Assembly (NCBI GenBank): GCA_013140985.1 | Contig: JABFRU010000002.1 | Coordinates: forward strand, 62,001-126,000 | DNA from: Chitinophagaceae bacterium | GTDB taxonomy: Bacteria > Bacteroidota > Bacteroidia > Chitinophagales > Chitinophagaceae | DNA length: 64,000 bases | Reading direction: 5' to 3' | Shown: piece after piece, positions 25,187 through 34,900 of the stretch | Layout: every line of letters starts with the position of its first letter | Position numbering within the stretch: position 1 is the stretch's first letter | Translations under genes and position numbers: made by a program | Notes under the pieces: model-generated | Database searches by the model: none | What the model was told of the DNA's origin: nothing | What the model saw: only the letters and a program-made list of their open reading frames with translations

Positions 25187-25936
25187 TTAGGCTAATTCAA
25201 CAATGTTTAACACGTTGTAAGCACCATTTTTTAACGAGTATTGAATACCGTTTACCTCTTGGAAAAATTCAATCGTCAAGAAATAAAGTTTTGTGCCTGC
25301 ACCTGCTGGAACACCGGCAGGAAGTAAATTGAATGGTGTGTTTGTGCCATCAATTACAATATTTTGCACAGGGCTGTATTCAATTGCACTCACTTCATTT
25401 ACAAAATCCACATCAGCAAACGCAGATTTAAAACTAACGTGGGTTGCTCCAGTAGGGTAGTAAATATCATTGATAGGAGTGAATGCAGGGAAAGCAATAT
25501 CACCAGTACCAGTGTTTACAGTAAACGGTGCAAATATTACACTACCCAAAGTTGCACTATCATTGAAATCAAAACCCTTCAACAAGGCTTTTGCCATCGG
25601 GTCCGCAATTCCGACACCTACATTTCTTTCACCTCTTGGAGAAGTGGCATCGTAGTTTTTAATCTGTGTCATTATTTGCGTTAAACGACTGGTAACACGG
25701 TTGTCACTTGCGTTCATCATCAAATTACGAACAGCATTGCGGAGTAATTTTCCAGCACTTGCAGAGCTTCCAAATTCGCTACCGTTTTCACGGGTACGCT
25801 GAAAGTTAGGATCATTGGCTATTCTGTCACCAGATACACCACTTTTTGTTTTCACAAGATGTCCATCCTGTGTTTTGTAGAAGGTAAGGTTATCCAATGT
25901 ACCTTCTATTTTTAGTAAGCCTTTTAATCTTGCCAT
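25187..25936 (-). CDS. Conserved mobile-element protein of unknown function
   Basis: This 249-aa protein begins MARLKGLLKIEGTLDNLTFY, then reads GHLVKTKSGVSGDRIANDPNF and RTRENGSEFGSSASAGKLLR. I have seen this N-terminal style in proteins from Bacteroidota islands and plasmids, but no function is known to me. The second half is rich in beta-forming residues, glycine, proline and asparagine. There is no signal peptide or transmembrane helix, so it is probably cytoplasmic or a structural-type protein. A phage structural role is possible but unsupported. It has its own terminator and lies 27 nt downstream of the thermonuclease gene on the same strand, so the two may be co-transcribed. Confidence 0.78.
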   Translation of the reverse strand: MARLKGLLKIEGTLDNLTFYKTQDGHLVKTKSGVSGDRIANDPNFQRTRENGSEFGSSASAGKLLRNAVRNLMMNASDNRVTSRLTQIMTQIKNYDATSPRGERNVGVGIADPMAKALLKGFDFNDSATLGSVIFAPFTVNTGTGDIAFPAFTPINDIYYPTGATHVSFKSAFADVDFVNEVSAIEYSPVQNIVIDGTNTPFNLLPAGVPAGAGTKLYFLTIEFFQEVNGIQYSLKNGAYNVLNIVELA

Positions 25937-25963
25937 TTTGTTATTTATTTAAATTGTTAGTAA

Positions 25964-26479
25964 TTACTTTTTTGTTGCGATACAGCCTTTACAAAACCTG
26001 TATCTGTTTCTTGCATTATACTTTCTGAATAGCCAGGGCGGACAAACTTTTTCAGCCCCACATTCCCAAAGTCCTTTTCTTTCGCTTGATGCTTTACGCA
26101 TCAAATCTTCAAGCCTTGCATCAGTATCAAAATTGATGTAGTGCCAAGCCCAACCATTCGCAATTAGTATTTCATCCAGTCTTTGCCCATCCACATATAC
26201 CATTGCCAATTCTCTACCATACACATCAGTTTTCAATACTTCAAACCTTACCACTTTACCAAGTATCAAGGCTTTTACATTGAGCCAAGAGTTAAAACCC
26301 CAGTGTTGATTTAGTTCGGGTGCATCAACATTTAATAACCTTATTGTATGCTCCTTTGCAGTCGTTTTAAGAACGTATGTATCGCCATCCTTAACTTTCA
26401 TTACCCTTGCTTCTTCTTGCGAAAAAGCGGCTGTAAAAGCCGTTAAAACCAAAAATGATACAATTATTTTCTTCATCAC
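25964..26479 (-). CDS. Secreted thermonuclease-family (SNase-like) nuclease
   Basis: This 171-aa protein has a signal peptide (MMKKIIVSFLVLTAFTAAFS) followed by the staphylococcal-nuclease OB-fold: RVMKVKDGDTYVLK, TIRLLNVDAPE with the metal-binding aspartates, VYGRELAMVYVDGQ with the catalytic arginine, and LIANGWAWHY. A cysteine-rich C-terminal tail (CGAEKVCPP...FCKGC) is extra. SNase-family enzymes cleave DNA and RNA with calcium. Export to the periplasm or beyond would suit nutrient use or degradation of incoming DNA. Similar genes occur on many Bacteroidota mobile elements. It is upstream of the 249-aa gene on the same strand. Confidence 0.88.
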   Translation of the reverse strand: MMKKIIVSFLVLTAFTAAFSQEEARVMKVKDGDTYVLKTTAKEHTIRLLNVDAPELNQHWGFNSWLNVKALILGKVVRFEVLKTDVYGRELAMVYVDGQRLDEILIANGWAWHYINFDTDARLEDLMRKASSERKGLWECGAEKVCPPWLFRKYNARNRYRFCKGCIATKK

Positions 26480-26588
26480 GATACAAAACTATAACGCTTT
26501 ATAAGGCTCTACAAATAACCACTTCCGACATTTCCGTTATTGCCACATTATTCCAACAAACACACTTTTACCACTCACAAAAACATAT

Positions 26589-26596
26589 TATCTTTG
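26589..26596 (+). promoter_or_regulatory. Promoter -7 box of the 62-aa gene
   Basis: TATCTTTG is a full match to TAnnTTTG. A TTTT(A) at 26566-26570 lies about 19 bp upstream, close to the usual place of the -33 TTTG. The predicted start of transcription is near 26603, about 50 nt before the gene. Confidence 0.5.
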
Positions 26597-26651
26597 CAAT
26601 GTTTACTTTATACCTGATGTATGGATAGAGTATGAAAAGAGTATTTTAAAA

Positions 26652-26840
26652 ATGAATAGACTGTGTATTTATCCGAAAGACATTCAGATAATCACAGGCA
26701 AAAGCGACAGATATGGTAGATACCTTATTAAGAGGATTAAAGAGTACTTCAACAAGCAGCAACACCAAGTTGTTACCGTTGAAGAGTTCTGCCAGTATAT
26801 GGGCTTACAATTGGAAGCAGTTGTTAGTCAATTAAGATAG
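26652..26840 (+). CDS. Short conserved island protein, unknown function
   Basis: This 62-aa protein starts MNRLCIYPKDIQIITGKSDR, followed by a basic helical region and TVEEFCQYMGLQLEAVVSQL. Very similar short proteins are, from memory, common near the ends of Bacteroidota integrative elements. The second half looks like a helical bundle or half of a DNA-binding domain. It has its own promoter-like box and is the last gene before the right arm-site repeats, so a role in excision or regulation is possible. Function unknown. Confidence 0.7.
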   Translation: MNRLCIYPKDIQIITGKSDRYGRYLIKRIKEYFNKQQHQVVTVEEFCQYMGLQLEAVVSQLR

Positions 26841-26948
26841 TGTAAAAACTTATCTTCGCTTATTGCTTATGATAAGGACAAACACACTCTACACCAAACA
26901 ACATTTTTTCTTTTCTTTGTGCTGTACTTGCACTTGTTTTAGTGGGTT

Positions 26949-26969
26949 TTGTTGCCCAGTTGTTGCCCA
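26949..26969 (+). repeat. Two TTGTTGCCCA repeats: putative arm-type sites, right end
   Basis: Copies at 26949-26958 and 26960-26969 repeat the tandem pair of the left end in the same orientation and spacing; the identical block is 23 bp. They lie 61 bp inside attR. Confidence 0.7.
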
Positions 26970-27030
26970 AATAAATACGCAACCTCTGAAACCCTTTATT
27001 GATAGGGCTTTACATTTCAGCTTAACAATT

Positions 27031-27045
27031 TGTATCGGAAAGTAA
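27031..27045 (+). repeat. Right attachment site core (attR)
   Basis: Exact copy of the 15-bp mnmE 3' end, with no coding frame around it. The bases after 27045 are the original chromosomal flank of mnmE. The stretch 26841-27135 otherwise holds only the arm sites and the 3' flank of the next gene. Confidence 0.88.
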
Positions 27046-27135
27046 ATGAGATCACACTTTTCGTAATTACTGGTGATTGGGCAGTTGTTACGGTCAGACA
27101 GAAATACCGAAAACAGAAGTCATTTTATAAACTTT

Positions 27136-28269
27136 TTACAAAGAAGTAATATTCTTTTGCTTCAACGCTGCAGAAGCTTGTTCTTGTTTTATTTTTATAA
27201 CCGAGCCAAGATTTTTCAATAAGAACGTAACTGCAATCATAAGAGCAATAAGAATAAATAATAAGACCTCCTGCTGCATGTCTCGTAGCCAATAAACCTC
27301 GAACAGAACAAAGCCATGCACAAAGCAAATGATTTTTGCTGCAAACCCATGACTAAAACCCTGATTGGTAAGCAGGTGATGGATATGTGTTCTGTCAGCT
27401 ACGAAAGGCGATCTTCCTTTCCATATTCTTACAGCAAACACCCTGATGGTATCAAAAACAGGAATTAATACAATGCCGAGTACAAATATGGAAGCATGTG
27501 GTAAAACAGGATCAGCAGCAACAGCATTTACCTGCATGAGTCGTATGCAAAGAACCGCCACGACAAATCCCAGCACTAGCGAGCCGGTATCCCCCATGAA
27601 TATTCTTGCGGGATTGAAATTAAAATAAAGGAAAGCAAGAATACCACCCGCCAGTGCAAATGCGATCAATGCAGTATTGGTATCACCACTCATACTAAGG
27701 AATAAGCCAAGTGTTACCAGGCTCATAAACCCTAATCCGCCGGCCAGCCCATCAATACCATCAATTAAATTGAATGCATTGGTGATGCCGACGATTGCAA
27801 GGAATGTAAATGTGTATTGGGCTGAAAGGGGCAGTTCATCAATACCAAACAGGCCATCAAAAGAAGTAATGCGGATACCGGAAGTGGCTATTAAAATGGC
27901 CAGTGCCGTTTGAATGATGAATTTATATTTTGCTGAAAGATCTTTCAGATCATCCATGATACCCAGGGCAAATAATACTGCCATTGAAAAGAAGAAGGTC
28001 AGCTGGGCTGTATTGGCACTGAAAGGGAACCACATAAAAAGCCCCATCATCATGCCGGCAATAACTGCAATACCTCCCATTGTTGGGATGGGCGATGAAT
28101 GTTCCTTACGATCATTCGGCACATCATACAACCGGAATTTTTTGATCAGGCTGATGATTGGCGGAATAGCAATAAGGGTGAAGATGAATGCAGTTATAAA
28201 GCTGAGTATGGCCAGTTTATAGCTGCCAAAGAAGTCGATCTGCAATAGGTGGTAGAAATGGCTTTTCAT
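27136..28269 (-). CDS. MraY/WecA-family undecaprenyl-phosphate sugar-1-phosphate transferase
   Basis: This 377-aa multi-span membrane protein has about ten hydrophobic segments and the family motifs: IMDDLKDLSAKYKF (first acidic pair), NAFNLIDGIDGLAGGLG, RIFMGDTGSL and, near the C-terminus, RTHIHHLL. The HIHH motif and lack of MurNAc-specific features favour WecA-like GlcNAc-1-phosphate transfer to undecaprenyl phosphate, the first step of surface polysaccharide synthesis, over MraY. The Asp residues of the DD and DGIDG motifs bind Mg2+. It is the first host gene after the island and would have followed mnmE before insertion, on the opposite strand. Confidence 0.93.
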   Translation of the reverse strand: MKSHFYHLLQIDFFGSYKLAILSFITAFIFTLIAIPPIISLIKKFRLYDVPNDRKEHSSPIPTMGGIAVIAGMMMGLFMWFPFSANTAQLTFFFSMAVLFALGIMDDLKDLSAKYKFIIQTALAILIATSGIRITSFDGLFGIDELPLSAQYTFTFLAIVGITNAFNLIDGIDGLAGGLGFMSLVTLGLFLSMSGDTNTALIAFALAGGILAFLYFNFNPARIFMGDTGSLVLGFVVAVLCIRLMQVNAVAADPVLPHASIFVLGIVLIPVFDTIRVFAVRIWKGRSPFVADRTHIHHLLTNQGFSHGFAAKIICFVHGFVLFEVYWLRDMQQEVLLFILIALMIAVTFLLKNLGSVIKIKQEQASAALKQKNITSL

Positions 28270-28456
28270 TGTACCCGGTTTTGGTCAGGTATATTGGATT
28301 TGTCAACAACAAAATAGAATCAATTTCAGAAAGAGGCAAGCAATTTTTTATCTTGCAGGAGCTATCGGGCATTATTTGTGGTTAGTACGCAGGTTTTTGA
28401 AGATCAGGCTGAGTATTTACTATTATCAAATCGTATTTTCCTCATTCAGTATTATC

Positions 28457-29644
28457 ATGACGGCATCGTTTATCATTTTCTGGGTTAGTGTAGCTGTGCT
28501 GGTTTACTGTTATTTTGGCTATGGGTTGATCGCTTTTCTTTTAGTGCAATTGAAAAAATTATTCATACAAAAGAAAGAGAGGTTGGGAGGAAATGAACTA
28601 CTGCCGGTTACTTTGATCATCACTGCTTTTAATGAAGAAGCTATACTGGAACAAAAGATCAGGAACACATTGGCAATTAATTATCCTGGTGACAAGCTGT
28701 CTGTTATTTTTGTTACCGATGGATCCACAGATGATTCGAACAGGATAATAAAACAATACCCCGTTTTTTCTTTATTACATCAGCAAGACAGGCAGGGGAA
28801 ATATGCGGCGATTAAAAGAGCTATGCGACAGGTGCAAACTTCCGTTGTTGTTTTCAGCGATGCTAATACAATGCTGAACAGTGATTGCATCCGTCATATC
28901 ATATCGCATTATCAATATCCCGTAGTGGGTGCAGTGGCAGGAGAGAAAAGAGTTAATATGGAGCCATATGCTTCAGCAGTAGGTAAAGCTGAAGGATTGT
29001 ACTGGCAATATGAATCTTTCCTGAAAAAAATGGACGCCGGTCTTTATACAGTAACTGGTGCTGCGGGGGAGCTGTTTTCTATCCGTACATCTTTATTCAA
29101 AGAACTGGATAACGAAATAATACTGGACGATTTTATTACATCTATGCGGGTCTGCGTGCAGGGATATAAAATAGCATATGAACCCAATGCATTTGCAACA
29201 GAGCATCCGTCAGCATCATTGGCAGAAGAAGAAAAAAGAAAAGTAAGGATATCAGCCGGGGCTTATCAATCAATAGGCTACCTGGCAGGTTGCCTGAATG
29301 TTTTCAAACAACCTGTGCTCGCCTTCCAGTTTATTTCCCGGAGGTTGTTGAGATGGATATTCTGTCCTGTACTGATAATTGCTTTGCTGTTAAGCAATAT
29401 TTTCATTGCTATCAATTATGCTCAACCTGATTTTTATAGCTGGACATTATATGTACAACTCTTTTTCTATTTGCTTGCGTTAACGGGATGGCTGCTTGCC
29501 AGTTCTGGCAAGAAACCAGGACTATTTACCATTCCTTTCTATTTTATATTCATGAATTATTGTCTTGTAAAAGGATTTATCAAATTCATCCGGGGTAAGC
29601 AAACAGTGCTTTGGGAAAAATCTTTGCGACAGGTGATGGAGTGA
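28457..29644 (+). CDS. Family 2 glycosyltransferase, membrane-bound
   Basis: This protein of about 395 aa has an N-terminal membrane helix, a GT-A domain with ITAFNEEAILEQKIRN, VTDGSTDDSN, VVFSDANTML (the DxD-like metal site) and ILDDFITSMRV, then an RRLLRW motif and several C-terminal membrane helices. This is the layout of processive or polyprenyl-linked GT2 enzymes that make extracellular polysaccharides. I start at the ATG 28457; a TTG at 28376 would add 27 residues ahead of the membrane helix. It is divergent from the WecA-like gene, and the two may serve the same polysaccharide pathway. Confidence 0.9.
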   Translation: MTASFIIFWVSVAVLVYCYFGYGLIAFLLVQLKKLFIQKKERLGGNELLPVTLIITAFNEEAILEQKIRNTLAINYPGDKLSVIFVTDGSTDDSNRIIKQYPVFSLLHQQDRQGKYAAIKRAMRQVQTSVVVFSDANTMLNSDCIRHIISHYQYPVVGAVAGEKRVNMEPYASAVGKAEGLYWQYESFLKKMDAGLYTVTGAAGELFSIRTSLFKELDNEIILDDFITSMRVCVQGYKIAYEPNAFATEHPSASLAEEEKRKVRISAGAYQSIGYLAGCLNVFKQPVLAFQFISRRLLRWIFCPVLIIALLLSNIFIAINYAQPDFYSWTLYVQLFFYLLALTGWLLASSGKKPGLFTIPFYFIFMNYCLVKGFIKFIRGKQTVLWEKSLRQVME

Positions 29645-29761
29645 ATTTTGAGTTTGGAGTTAAGAGTAAGGATAAGGACACAGCAAAAGCAAGATGAGAC
29701 TTCAAATTTAGTGCACCTTGTGCCTTCTCCCCTGAGACTTGTGTCTTCACATGGCTTATTT

Positions 29762-31891
29762 TTGTGGAAAGCAGCTCCTATTTCCTCCATAGCTAATATA
29801 TTATCAAGCCCGATAGAGTATTTGAAAGGTGTTGGCCCGCAGAGGGGCGACCTGCTAAAAAAAGAGCTCAGCATTTTTACATTTGATGACCTGCTGAATC
29901 ATTTTCCGTATCGACATGTTGATAAAACCAAAGTAAATCTAATTAATGAGATCAAACCCGATACAGATTTTATCCAGGTGGCTGGTGAACTAATAAGTTT
30001 TGAGATCATTGGTCAAAGAGCAGGCAGGAGATTAGTTGCACAATTAAGAGATAAGACCGGTTATATTGAGCTTACCTGGTTCCAGGGGATCAATTGGATA
30101 CAAAAAACATTACATGAAGGCCATTATTTCCTTGTTTACGGTAAAGTAAGTTTTTACCAGGGCCATCCGCAGATCATACATCCTGAAATGGAATCATTGT
30201 CAGTCGAAAAACTATCAGGAAAAAGTTTTTTAGAACCCATTTATCCCAGTACTGAAAAATTAAAATCAAAAGGGTTAGGCGGAAGACAAATCGGAAAGCT
30301 GACCGAAGTGCTGATGGCGATGCTGAAAGAAAAAGATATTCCTGAAAATCTGCCTGATGATATATTAAAGCCATTAAAACTGGCCGATCGTTTTACAGCG
30401 TATAAACAAATTCATTTTCCTGCAGCAACAGCTGAGTTTGATAATGCCGTAAAGCGGTTGAAATTTGAAGAATTATTCCTTGCGCAACTCAGGATAAGTA
30501 TGCTGCGCAGCAACCGGCATCGTTTTTCAAAAGGAGTCGTATTTGAAAAAGTAGGGGATCATTTTAATGAGTTCTATAAAAAATATTTACCATTTGAATT
30601 GACGAATGCTCAAAAAAGAGTGATCAAAGAAATAAGAACAGATACTGCAAGAGGAAAACAAATGAACCGCTTGCTGCAGGGCGATGTAGGCAGCGGTAAA
30701 ACAATTGTTGCCATACTTATTATGTTATTGGCTGTTGACAATGGTTACCAGGCATGCCTGATGGCGCCAACGGAGATATTAGCACAACAACATTTCAAGA
30801 CCGTTTCTTCCATGCTGGAAAAAATAAATGTCCCGGTAAGATTATTGACCGGTTCAACCAAATCAGCAGAACGAAAAAAAATATTAAAAGAATTAGAAGA
30901 AGGTTCTTTAAAAATTTTGATCGGCACTCATGCTGTCATTGAAGAAATAGTGCAATTCAACAACCTTGGCCTGGTGGTCATTGACGAACAGCATCGTTTT
31001 GGTGTAGCACAAAGAGCAAAACTTTGGGAAAAAGCAACAATTCCTCCGCATATCTTAGTAATGACAGCAACACCAATTCCCCGCACTCTGGCAATGACCG
31101 CTTATGGTGATCTTGATTACAGTGTGATCAATGAACTGCCACCCGGACGGCAACCCATCACTACAGTTCATCGTTATGAAACACAGCGAAGCAAGGTGAT
31201 GGATTTTATCAGGATGGAGATTGATAAAGGAAGACAGGTCTATATCATTTTTCCATTAATAGAAGAAAGTGATAAACTGGATTATGAGAACCTGATGAAA
31301 GGGTATGAAAATGTAAAAGCTTATTTTCCTGAACCTAAATACTGGATCAGCATGGTGCATGGCCGCCAGCCTTTGCAGCAGAAGGAGATGAACATGCAAC
31401 GCTTCATCCAAAAAGATACTCAGATACTTGTTTCCACTACAGTTATTGAGGTTGGGGTGGATGTTCCCAATGCCTCAGTGATGGTGATTGAAAGTGCAGA
31501 GAAATTTGGACTATCACAACTCCACCAATTAAGGGGTCGGGTAGGCAGGGGGGCTGATAAGAGCTATTGCATACTTTTATCGGGGTCGAAGTTGGGTAAT
31601 GATGCCCGGGAACGCATCAGGATCATGATAAGTACTGGAAATGGCTTTGAAATTGCGGAAAAGGACCTGGAATTGAGGGGACCGGGTGATATTGAAGGAA
31701 CAAGACAGAGCGGCATCTTAAACTTTAAACTGGCAAGTATAGTCCAAGACCGGCCACTGTTGGAAGCCGCCCGTAATATGGCGGCTGAGGTTTTGGAAAA
31801 TGATCCGGACCTTGTTTCGGCCGGAAATTTGCGGTTAAAAAATTTTCTGCAGCAACCGGCTCAAAAGGTGATATGGAGTAAAATTTCCTGA
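29762..31891 (+). CDS. recG: ATP-dependent DNA helicase RecG
   Basis: The protein matches RecG throughout: a wedge/OB region starting SSPIEYLKGVGPQRGDLLKK, Walker A GDVGSGKT, DEQHRFG box, TATPIPRTLA, and the C-terminal QLRGRVGRGADKSYC with the following RGPGDIEGTRQSG. RecG reverses stalled forks and processes Holliday junctions and R-loops. The start is uncertain: there is no ATG between the preceding stop and the conserved SPIEYLKGVG block. I use TTG 29762; an upstream TTG (29648) would translate low-complexity intergenic sequence. A TAnnTTTG-like box overlaps 29757-29764, so the true start may be slightly later at a rare codon. Confidence 0.95.
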   Translation: MWKAAPISSIANILSSPIEYLKGVGPQRGDLLKKELSIFTFDDLLNHFPYRHVDKTKVNLINEIKPDTDFIQVAGELISFEIIGQRAGRRLVAQLRDKTGYIELTWFQGINWIQKTLHEGHYFLVYGKVSFYQGHPQIIHPEMESLSVEKLSGKSFLEPIYPSTEKLKSKGLGGRQIGKLTEVLMAMLKEKDIPENLPDDILKPLKLADRFTAYKQIHFPAATAEFDNAVKRLKFEELFLAQLRISMLRSNRHRFSKGVVFEKVGDHFNEFYKKYLPFELTNAQKRVIKEIRTDTARGKQMNRLLQGDVGSGKTIVAILIMLLAVDNGYQACLMAPTEILAQQHFKTVSSMLEKINVPVRLLTGSTKSAERKKILKELEEGSLKILIGTHAVIEEIVQFNNLGLVVIDEQHRFGVAQRAKLWEKATIPPHILVMTATPIPRTLAMTAYGDLDYSVINELPPGRQPITTVHRYETQRSKVMDFIRMEIDKGRQVYIIFPLIEESDKLDYENLMKGYENVKAYFPEPKYWISMVHGRQPLQQKEMNMQRFIQKDTQILVSTTVIEVGVDVPNASVMVIESAEKFGLSQLHQLRGRVGRGADKSYCILLSGSKLGNDARERIRIMISTGNGFEIAEKDLELRGPGDIEGTRQSGILNFKLASIVQDRPLLEAARNMAAEVLENDPDLVSAGNLRLKNFLQQPAQKVIWSKIS

Positions 31892-31951
31892 TAACCGAAA
31901 GTAATTTTTCAATCTTAGACGAACGGAGAACTGTAGCGAAAAAAAATTACC

Positions 31952-34900
31952 ATGAGAAGACATTTCTTAACAGAACATTTCAATCCAATTGTCCTGAATA
32001 ATAGGTATTTTACTACAAAGAATTTTCTTCTGAAACGACTTCTCATCCTCTGCGCTTTTTTACTACCGGCCTTTGCAATTACTGCACAGAGCTATAATAA
32101 TATTGAATTTGTTCAGAACAAAGGACAATGGGACAGTCGTGTTACCTATCGGGGAAATGTAAGTAATGGTGTTTTTTTTCTACGGGAAACAGGGTTCACT
32201 GTTTTGCAATATGACCCCGGAGACTTTGCCAACCTGCAAAAATTAATTCATAGCCAAAAGCCTGATGGAAGCCTTGCAGGACCTGATGACAAAGTGTTAC
32301 TCCGTTCACATGCCTATAATGTTGATTTTTTGGGCGCTTCTTCTACGGTAAAAAGCATTCCGGATAAAGTTATTCCTGCTTATAATAATTATATCATAGG
32401 GGATGACCCTTCAAAGTGGCAGAATGAATGCCGTATTTACCAGGCCGTCACTCTTAAAGATGTTTATCCCAATATTGATGTCCGGTATTATACAGATAAT
32501 GGCTATTTGAAATATGATATTATTGTAAAACCGGGTGGTGATGTTTCGAATATTGCATTGAAATATGACGGGGTTAGCAACATCAATGTGAAGAATAAGG
32601 AATTGACGATCTTAACTTCGGTGGGAGAATTAAGAGAGTCCGCACCCTATACTTACCAATCAGGTACGGCAGGCAAGCAGGAAATAAGTTGTAAATATGA
32701 AATAAAGGACAACATAGTAAGGTTTAAGGTCAAAGACTATGATCGGCAAGCCACTTTGGTCATTGATCCTGTTGTGATCTTTTGTTCTTTTTCCGGAAGC
32801 GCTGCAGATAACTGGGGATTCACTGCTACTTATGGACCTGATGGCAGCATGTATGGCGGAGGAATTGTTTTTGGTCCGGGGTTCCCATCTTCGACGGGGG
32901 CATTTCAAACAACTTTCCAGGGCGGTAATAGCGGTATAGATATTGGTATCATCAGGCTTTCATCCAATGGGTCGCAACGCCTTTATGCCACTTATATTGG
33001 CGGCAGCGGTGACGAACAACCACATAGCCTGGTAGCAGATAACCAGGGCAATCTTGTTATTGCAGGCCGATCCAACTCATCGAATTATCCTGTTGTCGGT
33101 AATGGTAGTTTAGCAAGCTCGGGTTATGATATTGTTGTAACCAAACTGAACGCTAATGGTACTGCTCTTATCGGCTCAAGGAAAATCGGGGGCACAGGAA
33201 ATGATGGTGTGAACATAACTCCTAACAGGGGTCTTATATCATTGCAAAGAAATTATGGCGATGATGGCCGTAGCGAGGTAATATTGGATGGTAGCGGAAA
33301 TGCGTATATAGCCTCCAGCACACAGTCATCAGGTGCCGGAGGTTTTCCTGTTACGGCAGGAGCTTTTCAAACTAGTTTTCGGGGAGGTTTGCAGGATGGT
33401 GTAGTAATGAAATTTTCTCCCAACCTTAATACACTTTTATTCGCCAGTTATCTTGGAGGAAGTGGAAATGATGCTGCTTATGTTTTATCACTTAGCCCAG
33501 GCGGTGATATCTATGTAGGAGGTGGAACAGAAAGTGTTGATTTTTTTGGTGATCAGACCGGCACAGTTGGCCCGGTTAATCATGTGGTGGGCTCCGGTTC
33601 TCCTATTGATGGTTTTGTAGCAAGGATAAGCAATAACGGAAGTTCGCTTATAAAATCCACTTATATCGGCACCAGTGGTATTGACCAGGTATTTGGAATT
33701 CAATTTGACAACCTTGGGTTTCCTTATATCATGGGACAAACTACCGGTACATGGCCGACAGTCAATGCCACTTACAGTAACCCCGGGGGCAAACAATTTA
33801 TTGCCAAACTGCAGCCCGATCTCTCTGCATTTGTTTATTCAACTATGTTTGGTACCAATTCACCCACACCTAATATTTCACCCATTGCTTTCCTGGTAGA
33901 TCGTTGTGAGAATGTCTATATATCAGGTTGGGGTGGATTTTATCAAAATACAAATCCTTTTGGCAGTGCCGGAACAGGCGGCTTACCTACAACTCCCGAT
34001 GCTATTAAAAGTACTACCGATGGCAAGGATTTTTATTTCTTTGTGCTGAGGAAAAATGCTGCAGGTATTTTGTTTGGAAGTTTTTATGGTGAAAATAATA
34101 GCAATGTTGCAGGCGGAGATCATGTGGACGGAGGTACCAGCCGCTTTGACAGGAACGGGGTGATCTACCAGGCCATTTGTGCTAATTGTAACCTGGATGC
34201 TGTTAATGGAAGACCGGTGTTTCCAACTACTCCCGGTGCATGGTCCACTGTCAATAATGCAAATGGCCCGGGTTGTAACCTGGCTATGACAAAGATAGCA
34301 ATGAATCTTGCCGGGGTGTCTTCGAGTGTTCAATCATCTATTGAAGGTGTGCCAAGAGATACTGCGGGTTGTGTTCCGTTAACAGTTGATTTCTCAGATA
34401 GCCTCTCTAATGGTCAAACCTATGAGTGGTACTTTAATTATGTTCCAGGCAATCCCCCGGATCTGATTACTACCACACCCAATGCTTCATTCACTTATAC
34501 AAGTACAGGTACTTTTCCGGTAATGCTGGTAGCTATTGACCCTAATACATGCAATCTGAGAGATTCATCATTCATGAATATTAAGGTGGGAGCTATCAGG
34601 GCGGATCTGCGACCGGCATGGCAACCATTTGGTCCGGGCTGTCCAAAATTCACTTACGAGTTCATTAATAATTCAACAAACACAGCCAGCTTGCCCTTTA
34701 GCAATACAGCTATGTTCTGGGATTTTGGAGATGGTAGTCCGCAAGTACCGGCTCTGATAGGAGCAGCTAATGCAGTATATCATACTTATCCTGCTCTCGG
34801 ATCTTATAATGCTAAATTGATCCTCAGGGATCCTCAGTTCTGCAATGATCCCGATGACAGCACATTTCTTATCAGTATTGCAGATAATGTAAAAGCAATT

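Larger units (their letters stand above)
1807..27045. mobile_element. Integrated genomic island in the 3' end of mnmE, carrying a defence operon
   Basis: The boundaries are two exact 15-bp direct repeats, tgtatcggaaagtaa, at 1807-1821 and 27031-27045. The left copy is the end of mnmE. Right beside it are a helix-turn-helix protein and a tyrosine recombinase, the usual order for an integrative element. Genes between the repeats are clearly more AT-rich than those outside. Cargo includes a nine-gene restriction/Argonaute/ExoVII operon and a Panacea-type toxin-antitoxin pair. A VirE-N/DUF3987 primase-like gene suggests autonomous or induced replication. I see no relaxase, type IV coupling ATPase, conjugation or capsid genes, so movement probably depends on a helper. 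Removing the island would restore one mnmE 3' end followed by the sequence at 27046. Confidence 0.9.

Noticed and set aside
25187-25936. Phage structural (tail or coat) protein
   Set aside because: A beta-rich composition alone is not enough, and no other phage structural gene is present in the island.
1822-27030. tRNA gene as the attachment target
   Set aside because: No tRNA-like cloverleaf is seen at either end; the repeated core is the coding end of mnmE.
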